Of a DNA stretch of 64,000 nt, positions 22,539 through 33,506 are shown piece after piece. The notes under the pieces were generated by a model, which was not told the DNA's origin, did no database searches, and worked only from the letters and a program-made list of their open reading frames with translations. The stretch covers positions 15,339,741 through 15,403,740 of the forward strand of contig OX336348.1 in NCBI GenBank assembly GCA_946902875.1. The letters are read 5' to 3'. Position 1 is the stretch's first letter. Every line of letters starts with the position of its first letter. The position numbers and the translations under genes were made by a program. Source of the stretch: Nematopogon swammerdamellus (Eukaryota > Arthropoda > Insecta > Lepidoptera > Adelidae).

Positions 22539-23526
22539 TTTTTAACGCGAAACTGACCGATTACACTAATGTTTTAATCTACGTACGAAGCGCAGATAAA
22601 AAAGAGCAAAAAACTCGAAGGACCTAATTATACAAACACAGAATACTTACAAATTGAAGCACAGACGGGAGTGTGCGAGCGGACGTCAGGCCAACCTAGC
22701 TATGAGGAAAGAAAAAACACAGTGATAATTGTCTTTATTACCACTTGCTCAACAATACCGCACCACGCAACACTCAATGCTTCATTGTAATGTTACAAGG
22801 AATTTATTTCCTGCCCAAACTTAAAGTTTTAAAAAAGTTTTTTGTACATTTACTTCTTTCTTGCACGTTTCCGATGAGAGATTTACGACGAATTTGACAT
22901 TTCGCTTGACTTTGACATTCTCACGGTGATGACAACATAACAACAAAAAACTAGAACCTCACTTCACTGAATAACACATCGTGATAAGATGCACTCAACT
23001 TCACACTACTACACTACACACTCAACTTCATTTTTTATAAAAAGATGAGAAAAACATGGCTGACGCCACCGCTGCGAGCGAGCGACCGACTTCGCTTCGC
23101 TCCGCAACACAGGTACCGGCGACGCCTCCGCCGCTCGCCACAGCATACATGCGCTGGTTCAGTAGATCCGGCCGAATGACCACGGAGAGGAGGCGATTCG
23201 CCTGCGCGCGCGCTGCGCGATGAGAGTCGCGCGCGCGCACGGCAGAGCGCGGCTCGGCCGCCATGATGTAGTCCGCCGACAGCTCGGCGAGGCGTGTGCG
23301 CGTCACAGCGCCGCCGCAGCTCAACGACGCTCCGCTCACCTCAGCCTGCGTGATTGCGGAGGCTCTCTTGTCGTCGCGGTTATGGAGGGCGAGGGAATTC
23401 AGCGAAGATTTAATAAAACGCAAGAGCGAACTTACAGTACGTCGGTTTAATTCGCCATCTTGCCAGAGAGAGAGAGAACAGGATACATAAACATTAGACA
23501 GAGCACAGGATACCAATGAAGACACA
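22539..23526 (-). promoter_or_regulatory. Putative BEL/Pao 5' LTR and leader
   Basis: Reading minus: GC-rich sequence (about 23450-23050), then a TATA-like tttttataaaaaatgaag near 23035. AATAAA-like signals lie near 22805 and 22737, and a possible LTR end (ctttcctca) near 22703. A ttggcctgacgtcc stretch follows that could be a degenerate primer-binding site. No partner LTR exists in the window to confirm the ends. It abuts a broken CR1 ORF1 at about 23530. Confidence 0.45.
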
Positions 23527-23531
23527 CATTG

Positions 23532-24014
23532 TTAAGGCCCCTCGCCACAATTTGTCCAATGCACATCCGGAGCCAACTTCTCGATGATCTTTTGACACTG
23601 GTGTTTGTCTTCGGCCATCCTTTCCTCAGGGTTAGATGCGGAGCTCTCCACAGTGTCAAAGATGATGACGTTTTTCGCACGGGACTGCCTTTCTTGCCAC
23701 TCAGAGATGCTTCTTTCTATTTCGGTGCATTCTTGACGTTTCTTGAGTGATTTAATTTTTCGCGAAGTTCTTTCACCAGCTGTACCAGGGTGGGCAGCTG
23801 CTTAAGGCTACCCTTGCAGTCACAGCATAAGAACATGAGGCTTCTTTTCGTCTTCAGCTCGAGAACTCTTGCTTCTGAAGCAGACAAATCTGCACACTCT
23901 GCACATAGTACCACTTCGCAGACATCACACTTCACATTAGGATTTTTAGTGGTGGTGTTTTTTTTTGCATTTCTTGCATTTGAAAACACTGGGGGATGAA
24001 TTATTTGAACTCAT
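23532..24014 (-). pseudogene. CR1-type ORF1 fragment (zinc finger, coiled coil, RRM start)
   Basis: Reading minus from ATG at 24014: FKCKKCKK, then after a one-base shift in an A run (about 23966-23974), VKCDVCEVVLCAECADLSA and FLCCDCKGSLKQLPTLVQL. This is the PHD-like finger and coiled coil of CR1 ORF1. A second shift near 23740 leads to SRAKNVIIFDTVESSAS, the start of the RRM-like domain, ending at a TAA at 23532-23534. It binds element RNA in active relatives. It is distinct in sequence from the ORF1 at 31841-32579. It may be interrupted by the BEL element. Confidence 0.75.
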
Positions 24015-24299
24015 TTTTGTGTTTTGTAATTGATTGTTTACCAAGAGTGTTTATTTTGTTATTGCAAAATGAGGGTAGGAGGAAGATTTTTCTTTGTTTA
24101 CAATATTAACTACGATATATTTTGTGAAAAACTGAATTTCCCGACGGGATAACATTGTCACTAGGAAATTAGGTCCTGAATTTCACTTTGGAACTGTTTT
24201 TAGGGTTCAACAACAACTTTAACATTTGAAATAACTGATTGTTCGGAGACTGGAATTTTTTCAAAGTGCCCAAGTAAAAGTCGCGGGTACTTACTCTCG
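24015..24299. other. Probable CR1 5' leader, no gene seen
   Basis: AT-rich sequence upstream, on the minus strand, of the ORF1 fragment. It is probably its untranslated leader; no independent evidence. Confidence 0.35.
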
Positions 24300-24418
24300 A
24301 ATACTTTGCTAAACGTAGTGGTCGGTGTTGAGCTATAATTTATCGGTGTTCTTGCAGCACAACGCCGATTACTCTGCTTACCGAGATTGTCGGAATACAG
24401 CGTGTGGTATGTACATGT
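24300..24418 (+). mobile_element. SINE family B 3' fragment
   Basis: Matches the 3' half of the 49039-49406 element: gtggtcggtgttg, cttgcagcacaacgccgatt, actctgcttaccgagattgt and cagcgtgtg. Confidence 0.75.
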
Positions 24419-24429
24419 ATATGTATATA

Positions 24430-24560
24430 TTCTTTATTGAACCCCAATTTATAAAAATTTAGGTACAACAGGCGAGCTTAATGCCGCGAGGCATTCTATT
24501 CTAACTAACCTTTGGGATGTGGGAGAAGTATATGCAGGCGAACAAGAATAGTTTGTGGCA
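24430..24560 (-). mobile_element. LINE 3' UTR-like fragment
   Basis: The stretch ttctttattgaaccc followed by aggcgagcttaatgccgcga resembles, in reverse, the 3' tail of a common lepidopteran LINE that ends near an AATAAAG signal. This is recalled similarity only. Confidence 0.4.
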
Positions 24561-25480
24561 ATGTGTTAGACTGTAAAAAAATATGTATGATAAACTGCAT
24601 AGGAATACTACATAAATACTTTAATAAGCATATATATGTATATAATAAACTTACATAATATTATGTACATTAATCGGTGGTACCATTGTGCAACACAATC
24701 AACTGAATGACTGTACATATTTATGTATGTACGTACTTAAATACAATTTTTTTTTATTTTTCTTCGCCGATAAAATTGGTCTTAAAATCTAAAGCGCCCA
24801 CAGAAAGGGTATGAAAATAGGTATTTGTTTGTGCAGAAGGTCTATCAACTGCTGTATAAATTTGAAGCGGTAACCTCAAAAAGTAAATTATCGTCAAAAT
24901 CGGCTGACTTCATGTGGTCTTAAATCAGGGTATGCCCACTTGCCATGGTCTTACGATGACGCGTGGTAATTGAAATAAGCTGGAGAACATAACTATAGTG
25001 AAAAGAATCGGTTATAGCAGACATTTTGACCTAGGAGCAAAATGTAATACTATTAATTCACTTAGTGAATTTTCCCCTCATGCCATCGACTAGCTCAACA
25101 GTATCGGAGAGGCGTGGGTAAGACTCTTGAATAAAACTAAAAAAAATAAAAAACTGGACGCCAGGTAATTTTGGTCTAGAATTACCAAACTACGTTTACT
25201 ATGAACATGTGTGAAAACAAAGGGAAAATAAAAGAAAAGAAATACGATAATAATATTTAATTCAAAGGATAAATAATTATAACTATAGCAAGACGTTACT
25301 TAATACTTAAAAGCCGGAAGGGCATGACATTATTAAATGGACGAAAAAGAATTTAACGTTGCATGGGATCGTTTAGAAATGTATGTACCGAAACTTAGAA
25401 TACCTACTGGCCAGCTAACATTCAACCTGAATTAACAAAAATAAAAAAATAAATTTGGTAACATTACTTCCCTGGTTGAT
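24561..25480. other. AT-rich gap, no gene seen
   Basis: Contains a ggtaacctcaaaaagtaaat block near 24870 that recurs, diverged, near 26450 (ggtaacctcgaaaagtaaat). It is part of a two-copy dispersed repeat. No supported coding frame. Confidence 0.5.
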
Positions 25481-26430
25481 ACGTATCTCGCAGATCAGAT
25501 GAAGTGGTCAGCCCAAGGCGTTCCGTCGGACTGTGTGCGCCTTCATACAGACGTCCCACTACAGTCTCAACATTCACTATTTTTAAGCCCCGTCGCAGGT
25601 CCCAACCGTTGTCGCTGTCCACACTCTCCTGGCCCATGCCTTAACTCGTCCATGGCTCCTCCATGACTCCTAGCCCATCCATGCTATGCTGCCCTGAGAA
25701 ACAATATACCTCACGTCAGGAAACCAACAGAAAAAACCAAATTTGAGAACCCGCCGCCCGAGTAAACGTATCTAACCAACTGCGTACCTCCGTGTCCGCT
25801 CCACTGACTGCGCCACTCCGCCGGACTCCAACGCTCCCCGACCGACGACCCAGCGATCACCGCTGCCATCTCTCGGGCCGAGCGCTCCAACGCCCAACGC
25901 AGCAGTCCAACTCAACACGAAAAGCAGCATTACACTCGGAGATCGGCCTCATCTCCGAGCGGACTCCGTGCCGACGTACTAAGATGTTTTCCAGGATCAC
26001 CCCATCTTCCACGGTCGCCGACACGAAAGTAAGCCGAGCCGCCCACTCACTTGTTATCTTGAAAACGAAAAACCGAATGTCTCTTGTTTCGAATGAATCA
26101 AACCACAAAGAACTTACTAGAACACCAATACCTTGAAAAACGTCCCAAAGATTGACAGATAGCGCTATAATGTACTCTAACAATCGTCGTCGATGGCTGC
26201 AAGGTCCGATCGGCTCAATTGCAAACTGTCACGCCATCTCGTTCGCGCAGCGTCGCAAACGCGAGACGACAACACCGCGGTTGATGCGAACGAACGCTTC
26301 AAGACAGGATCACTGACAGACAACTGCGCGCTCGATCAATCTGTTGAAAAACTATTAAAAACGGAAACAAAAATATAGATTCTATTCTATGATGCAATTA
26401 TTCCCGCAATTAAAAAAAACCCGTAGCGCA
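25481..26430. other. Uncharacterised moderately GC-rich region
   Basis: Overlapping frames on both strands (114 codons plus at 25792; 108 codons minus at 25857) cover the same GC-richer segment, and neither shows a domain. It could be an LTR, a leader or an old promoter. The function is not known. Confidence 0.4.
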
Positions 26431-27116
26431 TTTTAGCATGCTACACGGTAACCTCGAAAAGTAAATTACTGAAATTTTTGCCGATTTTCGACTTGTCACC
26501 GAATACGGTTGCGCCCATTTGTGATCTTCAAGACTTGTTGACAAAATGGCCTAATTTATAACAATTTCACTAAGCCAAGCGGTAACCTTTTTGGTAATAT
26601 GAATGTTCTACGGGCGACTGGACTACTACGTGCGCTACGGTGTCGCACGTCGGCCGCCTTTGACATACGCCGAAAGGCCAAGACCGTCCTTTGAGACTTT
26701 GACAAAGCTGCCGCCGCGCGCCGCGCCGCGCCGCTGCGCTGTGATTTGGTCTAGATGTTTAATTGTTTATACTTATTATAATTCATTTAACACTTGATTG
26801 GCATTCGCATACGACCGAATGTCCATGGGCATATATATGTTTGAATGTCCTTATATTAACTCGTGAACCACTTTATCGGTTTACATACGGTTTTCACTGT
26901 TACATTTCGTTACTTCTCAGGATGATTTTAAGCATAATCACGACGCTACGTTATCGGTGGCTTGATATGTGACCAAAAAGTCACGCAAAAAATTGAAATT
27001 TTGACTGTTCAGACATTTAACTTGATCTCCAAATGTATGAAATTTTGAAGAAAATGAATAGTTTTGTGCACAACTACATAAAAGTACACCTATATTAATT
27101 AAGTAATATATGTTGT
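26431..27116. other. Repeat debris including a tiny LINE fragment
   Basis: About 26799-26832 (ggcattcgcatacgaccgaa, then tgtccatgggc) matches, on the plus strand, a segment of the 3' end of the LINE at 6709. A GC-rich run at 26710-26740 is simple-sequence-like. No gene seen. Confidence 0.5.
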
Positions 27117-27222
27117 TTTATCTAGTCAGTTTAAAGTGTGCGTTTGTGGCGGGTCTGGCGTGATGTTAGCCCGCCACTTTTCAACTTCGCTCTGCGCCTA
27201 AGATAAACACGCACATTTTACC
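27117..27222 (+). repeat. Short repeat copy 1 (possible MITE or TRIM end)
   Basis: tctagtcagtttaaagtgtg through cccgccacttttcaacttcg to a cacgcacatttt end. It is nearly identical to 28277-28380 in the same orientation. Its ends are weakly inverted (aagtgtgcgtttgtg versus ataaacacgcacatt). Confidence 0.8.
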
Positions 27223-28276
27223 CTTCTGCTACAGAAGCATTAACCAAAACAATCCTTCTGCTACACCAGGTGGCGCGCCGTGATCGGCGCCGGCGCATTA
27301 CTCTAGAAAAAAAATCATTTTGGAAGATTTTTCCATAAAACTTCATGAACTAACATATGGATTGTATTAACAGATAAATTTTATAGCTATAAATGGCATT
27401 TTTTTTATATATATTACGTATTCTAGGTGACAAAATTATTTTGTAAAGTTGTTCTATGTGAAAATTGCGACCTCTCTCAGGTTTTTTTTTTTATAAATTT
27501 ATTAGACCGCCAATCGGTTACATAGTATTTTTATTATAAACACTAATAAATAACGGACCTAATCATAACTTTCTTGTGTATCAGCAGCCCCCCGTGTCGT
27601 TCACAATAAAATTTGTATGGAGAAATTTGTATGGTTTGGTTTGTATTGTTTGTATGGAGAAAACTAGGTCACAAAAATTGCTTATTTCTCGTAAATGTAC
27701 TGTATGCAAACACTAAACGGCATATATTATTTCAACTACAGGAACTAAATAACACTTCTATCACCTCACTTTATCCAGAAAACGGATTTATATCGAGAAA
27801 CAAGCCTCTAAAAACCGCCGAAATTGGTACCGAAAAGGAGGCATTTTCTTAGTATTTCTACGAAAAATTCGGATCAACTCAGCACAAACAAAAGCACTCA
27901 ATACATCCGGAATATAATAAAAAAGAGAAAAAACATCACTTATGGATTCATCTGCACAAAAAAACACTCAGCAAACCCGAAAACAAAAGAGCAACGTACA
28001 ACACCCTCCTATTATAACCGCTGTCTTGATGACACTGACAGCGCGGTAAATCTGAAATTTCTCTATGGGGGAATGGTTGTCGCCTAAAGGGAAATTTATT
28101 CTACTATTTGAATTCGTCACTTTCAAATACACACGGCTAAGTGAGATAAAAGAATAAAATAATTTTGTTGGGGCCACCCAACAAAACAAAGAAAAAAAAG
28201 AAAGCGGCCGATATCGGCCGCTCCGTAGGAGAAGGGTTTTTTGGTTATCTAAAAAGCACATTTTTCGCACAGATTT
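27223..28276. other. Sequence between the two short repeats, no gene recognised
   Basis: AT-rich, with short frames (79-100 codons) lacking domains. Near 28165 is a ttttgttgg/ccaacaaaa inverted pair, and at about 28202-28221 a perfect palindrome agcggccgatatcggccgct. It may be the interior of a small element ended by the two direct repeats. Confidence 0.4.
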
Positions 28277-28380
28277 TTTATCTAGTCAGTTTAAAGTGTG
28301 CGTTTGTGGGCGGGGCTGGCGTGATGTGAGCCCGCCACTTTTCAACTTCGCTCTGCGCCTAACACAAACACGCACATTTT
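28277..28380 (+). repeat. Short repeat copy 2 (possible MITE or TRIM end)
   Basis: Direct-orientation partner of 27117-27222, with clearer inverted ends (aaagtgtgcgtttgtg and cacaaacacgcacattt). A partial third copy, aagtgtgcgtttcttgg, begins near 28409. Confidence 0.8.
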
Positions 28381-28509
28381 TCGCACAGTTTTTTAGACTA
28401 GGCAAGAAAAAGTGTGCGTTTCTTGGCGCGGCCAGCTTCACGGATCTATGGGCGCGGGGCGCTCGAGCTGAAATATTGTTTTATTTCCAAGTATATAAAA
28501 GACATTACA

Positions 28510-28885
28510 GCTGATTTATTATTATTATTTATTCGTTTATTTACACATTTTTTCTTTTTTTATATTAATTTTACAAATAAAACCTAAATCTAAAATTAAT
28601 ACAAAATAACAAAATGGAATTTCCACCACCGGCGGCGGGGCGAACCCAGGCTACCGATGGTCGGACCCGAGAAAGAGAAACCTCCGGACAATTCGAGCGG
28701 TGTCGAGCAAGACCGCCTTCTGCATCTGACCCTTGATCCAAGCAAATGGCTCTAGCGAGAGCCTCTTGAGATGATGGTCGAGGCTCTTCGCTATCAGCCC
28801 ATGCGCAGACACGACTATGGGCACAACGATCGTCGAGTCCACGGGCCACATGTCGGTAACCTCGTGAGACAGATCGATGTATTTT
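28510..28885 (-). pseudogene. LINE reverse-transcriptase C-terminal tail fragment
   Basis: Reading minus: DMWPVDSTIVVPIVVSAHGL, then KGQMQKAVLLDTARIVRRFL. This is a recurrent C-terminal segment of one group of insect LINE polyproteins; the exact clade is not assigned. It is followed by a stop, a gggttcgcc stretch and an untranslated tail. The CR1 element at 28888 onwards abuts it at its upstream end, probably by insertion. Confidence 0.75.
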
Positions 28886-29000
28886 TACGATTATTATTAT
28901 TATTTATAGCACTAACAGCTTGAAGCTGATGCGTGCATATCATTTTTTTTTCTTCAGAGTGCACTTGTTTTAATTAAATAAGTTGTTTTTTTTAGGCTAT

Positions 29001-31844
29001 TTACATTATATTAGTGATTTTTTTTTCTTTTTTTTCTTTTATGTGTTTATCTAACTGGTTTTTAAATCCATTGACACTTTTAGCACTTATGACCTCCTGC
29101 GTTAGTTCGTTCCAAGAGTCCACAACTCTGTTCACCAAGAAGTGTTTCCTCGGGTTAGAATGAAATGCTGAGCGGTTTAGCTTTAAGCTGTGTCCTCTAA
29201 GATGTGCATTGGTATTTTTTGTGAACATTTCTTTGAGATTTGGCAAGTCATAGTAGTCATTGAGGATTTTGTATGTTTCAATGAGATCTCCTCGTTGACG
29301 ACGCTCCTCTAGGCTGCTAAGTCCGAGTGCTTCGAGTCGGCGTTCGTAGTCTTGTTTTTTGAGCTGTGGGACCATTTTTGTGGCTCGTCTTTGAACGCGT
29401 TCCAAAAGATCTACATCCTTCCTGAAGTATGGATTCCAAATCTGAAAGGCATATTCCAATAATGGGCGAACATAAGTTTTGTATAGTTTAAGGAATAGCT
29501 CTGTAGTTATGTAAGAGAACGCCTTCCTGATCATGTAGAGTAAGGAGTTGGCTTTCTTGACAACTTCTATAATGTGTGTCTCCCACTTCAGATCATCTGA
29601 TATTGTCACACCGAGGTCGCGTTGCGTTTTCACTGCCTGTACGATTTTTCCATCAATAAAGTAAGAGTGATGAGGATTTTTAGGCCCGAGGTGAAGTACA
29701 GTACATTTTCCGGCATTGAGCGACAGCAACCACACCTTTGTCCAACCCGAAATCTTGTCAAGAGTGTTCTGAATTGTTTGCTGGGCGATAATGGGGTTAG
29801 CGAAAAACTTTGTGTCATCAGCAAACAGAGAGAAGGTGAGGTGCGTTATTTCTCCCAGATCTGTTAGAAACATTCCGAAGGCTACCGGTCTGACGACGGA
29901 TCCTTGTGGAACACCGCTCAGTACTTGGCGAGGTTCGGACATTTTCTCTCCGACGCGAACCCTGAACCTTCTATCTGTCAGGAAATCTTGGAACCACAAG
30001 AGGAGGTTTCCTCGGATCCCAAAGTGTTCCAACTTGTGCAAAAGCCGCTTTATGGGAACTCTATCAAAGGCTTTTTCGTAATCTAAGTAGAGTATGTCGA
30101 CAGCTTGTTTCCGATTCCATTCCTGCGTCCATTTGTCTACACACTCGAGCAAGTTGGTTACAGTTGATCGCCTTGGGACAAATCCATGTTGTTCCTGCAG
30201 GATGATGTTTTCTCGTGCCAGGAATGCTCTTACTTGTTCGATAATGATTTTCTCCATTGCCTTGCAGACAATACTAGTTAGGCTTATTGGACGGTAGTTT
30301 GCAGCATCAAGTTTGTCACCTTTTTTGTAGATTGGAGTCACAATGGCCTCTTTCCAGTCAGTTGGTAGTTTGCCATGTTTGAATGATAGAGACATTATAT
30401 GTGCCAACTGGTTGCTTACCTCTTCTGAGCATTCTTTCAGGAAGATGGCCGGGAGTTCATCAGGTCCCATGGCAGTGTTTTCTCTGAAGGACTTTAAAAC
30501 TTTGAAGACTGCGGAGGGGGTAAACTCTACTGTCTCTAGTGAGTTCACTATCTTGGCAGTGACTATCTGTGGCATGGGACCATCACATTCTCTCACATAT
30601 GATTTTTCAAATTGTTTTGCAAAAATGTTTGCCACTCCTAGGTAATCAGATATAATGTTGGTAGAGTTGTGTGTGCGAAGAGCAGGTGGGACACCCACTT
30701 TGGAGGAGAGCTGCTTCCGAATATAACCATAAAAAGCTTTCGGCCCAGTATCTACAATGTTTGCCTCAAATTTCCGTCGTGCTTCTCTTGTCATGGTTAC
30801 AATTTTGTTATTTATCTTGCGATAAGTTGTATACTCTTTGTCTGATTTATTTAATTGGTAGAGCTTCCACAAGTGCTTCTTTTTCTTGATAAGATCCAAA
30901 ATTTCTTTGTTTATCCATAGTTTATTATGTGGTTTTTTGGCAGAATTGGACAGGGGTACATATTCGTTTAGGGCTTTCCTAGTGGTACTTTTGAAATTGT
31001 TCCAAGCTTCTATTATGTCAGTGTTATCATTGTTGAGCCTCTTCTCTTTTAATAATTTATTTATAGCTTTATAATCTGCTTTGAAATAATTCGGTCTGGG
31101 AAGTGTGATACACTGGTTACTGTTCTCTTGAACTATTTGCACATAAGTGATTAGAACGAGGTGATCGCTCTTGCCAATGTTGGGATGATATTCTACTTTA
31201 GTACATAGATTTTCCTCATTGCACATTATAAGGTCGAGAAGTGACTCTTGCTGGTTTCGTTTTCGGGTAATTTGTGATACTTGTTGCTGAAGGTTACTAT
31301 TAGTGTACATTTCTAAGAATTTATCATGTAGAGTGTTAAATCCGTTGATTTTTTCAAGTGGCCAATGAATATCTGGGAGATTGAAATCACCCATTATAAG
31401 AGTGGTGCTAATTTCAGCTACGTGCTGCATAACTTCAAACAGTTCTTTATCAGATTCCTCTAAAGTATAGTGTGTAGGTCGATAGACTCCGCCTAGTAAT
31501 AGTTTAAAGTTACAATACTCCAAGTCCAGCCATAGTGCTTCAACATTATCTCGATGATGCATAGTATTATGTTTGGCTAGAATGGGAATGTTGTTGTGAT
31601 GATGGGATACATATATAGCCACTCCTCCCCACTTTATTCCTCCTCCTCTGTCTCGCCGGAACAGTGTGTATCCAGAAATATCTATAATGCTATTTTGTAT
31701 GTTTGAAGTTAAGTGAGTCTCAGTTATTATTATACAGGTTGGTCTATGCTTATTTATTTCAATTAAAAACAAATCGAATTTTGCCGTAAGTGATGCCAAG
31801 TTCGTATAGTAGAAGGTGAGTTCGGTGATACTAGGTAATATCAC
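29001..31844 (-). CDS. CR1 ORF2: AP endonuclease and reverse transcriptase
   Basis: 947 codons without a stop. The endonuclease has IIITETHL near residue 37, GVYRPTHY near 118, [13 protein letters not shown] near 150 and [12 protein letters not shown] near 225. RT has [20 protein letters not shown] near 505, [13 protein letters not shown] near 592, [18 protein letters not shown] near 655 and [11 protein letters not shown] near 690. The usual second glycine in PQGSVLGP is an arginine here. The C-terminus carries [13 protein letters not shown] and [12 protein letters not shown]. There is no ATG before the endonuclease: the frame opens at GTG overlapping the ORF1 stop, just after an A-AAA-AAG heptamer. 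Expression by minus-one frameshifting is therefore plausible. Confidence 0.93.
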   Translation of the reverse strand: MILPSITELTFYYTNLASLTAKFDLFLIEINKHRPTCIIITETHLTSNIQNSIIDISGYTLFRRDRGGGIKWGGVAIYVSHHHNNIPILAKHNTMHHRDNVEALWLDLEYCNFKLLLGGVYRPTHYTLEESDKELFEVMQHVAEISTTLIMGDFNLPDIHWPLEKINGFNTLHDKFLEMYTNSNLQQQVSQITRKRNQQESLLDLIMCNEENLCTKVEYHPNIGKSDHLVLITYVQIVQENSNQCITLPRPNYFKADYKAINKLLKEKRLNNDNTDIIEAWNNFKSTTRKALNEYVPLSNSAKKPHNKLWINKEILDLIKKKKHLWKLYQLNKSDKEYTTYRKINNKIVTMTREARRKFEANIVDTGPKAFYGYIRKQLSSKVGVPPALRTHNSTNIISDYLGVANIFAKQFEKSYVRECDGPMPQIVTAKIVNSLETVEFTPSAVFKVLKSFRENTAMGPDELPAIFLKECSEEVSNQLAHIMSLSFKHGKLPTDWKEAIVTPIYKKGDKLDAANYRPISLTSIVCKAMEKIIIEQVRAFLARENIILQEQHGFVPRRSTVTNLLECVDKWTQEWNRKQAVDILYLDYEKAFDRVPIKRLLHKLEHFGIRGNLLLWFQDFLTDRRFRVRVGEKMSEPRQVLSGVPQGSVVRPVAFGMFLTDLGEITHLTFSLFADDTKFFANPIIAQQTIQNTLDKISGWTKVWLLSLNAGKCTVLHLGPKNPHHSYFIDGKIVQAVKTQRDLGVTISDDLKWETHIIEVVKKANSLLYMIRKAFSYITTELFLKLYKTYVRPLLEYAFQIWNPYFRKDVDLLERVQRRATKMVPQLKKQDYERRLEALGLSSLEERRQRGDLIETYKILNDYYDLPNLKEMFTKNTNAHLRGHSLKLNRSAFHSNPRKHFLVNRVVDSWNELTQEVISAKSVNGFKNQLDKHIKEKKEKKITNIM

Positions 31845-31851
31845 TTTTTTT
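31841..31851 (-). promoter_or_regulatory. Candidate minus-one frameshift site, ORF1/ORF2
   Basis: Reading minus: caa aaa aag tga. The heptamer A-AAA-AAG lies in the ORF1 frame immediately before the ORF1 stop. A one-base backward slip would decode the next codon as GTG, exactly the first codon of the open ORF2 frame. A downstream stimulatory structure was not evaluated. Confidence 0.55.
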
Positions 31852-32579
31852 GAACTGGTACTATTTTTGGAGTGTTGTTAACATATTTTATGGTGATGTT
31901 TTCCTCACCATTGGCTTTTCTCTCTGTCAACTCTTCCCTTAACTTCTTTAGTCTATCTCTTTGTTGAGGCGTGAGGTCTGACTTGGCCGACACTGAAGTG
32001 GGTAATTTCGCCTTATTCTTAAGAATATGGATAGCTTCACGCTTACCCGCCATGACGAGCTTGAGTGGCCGCGGTGTTGTGGAGCCCGGTTCTGGCTTAC
32101 CGAGGCGGATGAGGATACGGGGGCGCGGCGGCTGTGGCAGTGACGCGAACGCTCTCTCCACGTTGTCTGCATCCGCCTGCTTCCGTTTCTCTGAGTTCTC
32201 CGCAGTTGAATCCTCAATTCCATAAAGAATGACGTTGGAACTTCGCAGCTTCCTCTCTTCGAGTTCCTCTACCACCATGTCGAGGTTTAGAGCCTCGCCC
32301 TTCTTGCTCTTCATCTGGGATATTTCTTGCCGAAGATCACCGATGTCTACCTTGAGTTCTCGGATGAGCTTGTTGAGTGCCGGCAGTTCGCGCAGGCTCA
32401 CATCGCAGTCAGGACAGAAGTAGCGCAATGTCGGGGCACTCAGCACGATCACTCTTAACTCTGTGGCGGCGAGCCCACTGCACTTACAACAAACTTCTCG
32501 TTTGCATCCGTGGCAAGATATTTTGGGTTTTTTTCATCGGGCTTGGGGATTGTTTACCGCATTTCAGACAGGAGGCCAT
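31841..32579 (-). pseudogene. CR1 ORF1: zinc finger, coiled coil, RRM-like
   Basis: Reading minus from ATG at 32579: MASCLKCGKQSPS, then a seven-A run (32528-32534) with one base too many. In the shifted frame follow ISCHGCKREVCCKCSGLAA and LRYFCPDCDVSLRELPALN, a PHD-like finger and coiled coil. LRSSNVILYGIEDS and PRILIRLGKPE mark the RRM-like part, and the basic tail ends VPVQKK before the TGA at 31841-31843. It binds element RNA in relatives. The A-run shift may be a mutation or a slippage site. Confidence 0.8.
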
Positions 32580-33023
32580 GGTTTTAGGGAATTATTTGAT
32601 TATAGCTAGTAAAATTTAAAAAAATGGTAATTTTATTTATGTTTTATATGGAATGAGGGTAGTTCAATGGTTACATTCACTGGTTATAATATGAGATATT
32701 TATTTTTGGCTTTTTCTACTTTTAATCCTTCTTTAATTGTAAGAACACTTCCACTACAGTTTTGATTCACTATCTTTACAATAAGACCACTTTTGTCACT
32801 GTTGGATAACTTTTAACAATTTTTTATGAGTTTGATGTGAGAACAAGTGCACTCGATTTTTTGACAGCTGGCTGACTCATTTAATTGTCATTTTGTAGAT
32901 ATTTTTTGAAGCTGATATCAGTGGAAGTTTATTATTTGTACATCTTCCCTATTATATTATGTAGAACAATATTGGCGCTCTACTGTATTATTAATTCATT
33001 TTTTATTTCCATTGTATTTTCAG

Positions 33024-33275
33024 CTAAAAGACAATGGGAAAATTGGCTATTTCCGACTACACCAACACCTCCAGCAACCAATAAAACATATGATCATATG
33101 ACGTTTGACCCGAGGGTTGGGGTATTACATGATAATAATAAAGGAGAAAACATGACAACTAGTGTCACTAAGGGTCCCACTCGAAATACGATTAAATTCA
33201 AATGCTCTGTGGATTCAAAATATTTCTACGAGGACGACGTTAATTTTGTAAAAGCGGAAATGTATCTGATTAGAC
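33024..33275 (+). CDS. Candidate host exon 1 (extracellular-type protein)
   Basis: A 252-nt block, a multiple of three, preceded by a pyrimidine-rich acceptor (tttccattgtattttcag, AG at 33022-33023) and followed by a good donor (gtaagtacc from 33276). Both boundaries are phase 1. The peptide includes KRQWENWLFPTTPTPPATNK, potential N-glycosylation sites (NKT, NMT), TIKFKCSVDSKYFYEDDVNF and KAEMYLIR. The exon-2 candidate at 40309 fits in phase. An extracellular, possibly immunoglobulin-like domain is inferred from symmetric phase-1 exons and the cysteine spacing. The family is not recognised. Confidence 0.55.
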
Positions 33276-33382
33276 GTAAGTACCATTTATTCTTACATTA
33301 TTTAAAATTTGATGTTAGAGGAAACGCGGGCGGCGTTTTGCCCATACAAACGTATTTCCTATTTCCTCCCTGTTTTCTTTTA

Positions 33383-33500
33383 ATGGAAACTGACAAGATT
33401 GGCTACATTATTTACACAACATCTTGGTGATCTAAGTGCTATGTCAGTGCCGCCCTGCGCTCATGCAGGCTACATTGAACTGTACGGAAAACATGGATTA
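33383..33500 (-). mobile_element. SINE family A fragment
   Basis: Reading minus, a decayed family A 3' half (gtagccaatcttgtcagttt end, and a tgtagcctgcatgagcg segment where tgtagccggcacgacc is usual). It has internal deletions. Confidence 0.7.
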
Positions 33501-33506
33501 TGAAAG

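Larger units (their letters stand above)
14324..23526 (-). mobile_element. BEL/Pao LTR retrotransposon, truncated and split by a gypsy insertion
   Basis: Reading minus: a putative 5' LTR and leader (about 23526-22539), gag-protease (22538-20606), then reverse transcriptase and part of RNase H (15933-14324). The gypsy element at 15934-20605 sits between, inside the pol frame. The integrase and 3' LTR are absent; the frame loses similarity at about 14330. There are several in-frame stops and a small fold-back mutation. The left end could be a deletion or another insertion. Confidence 0.88.
28888..32870 (-). mobile_element. CR1-clade LINE with long open ORF2
   Basis: Reading minus: an untranslated leader from about 32870, ORF1 (32579-31841), ORF2 (31844-29001) and a 3' tail ending in ataataataat at about 28890-28915. 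It codes a nucleic-acid-binding ORF1 protein and an endonuclease/reverse transcriptase. ORF2 is uninterrupted for 947 codons, so the insertion looks young. The 5' limit is estimated because no target duplication was identified. Confidence 0.9.

Noticed and set aside
23028..23525. 165-codon minus-strand protein in the GC-rich region
   Set aside because: No domain; better explained as the BEL LTR/leader or promoter region.
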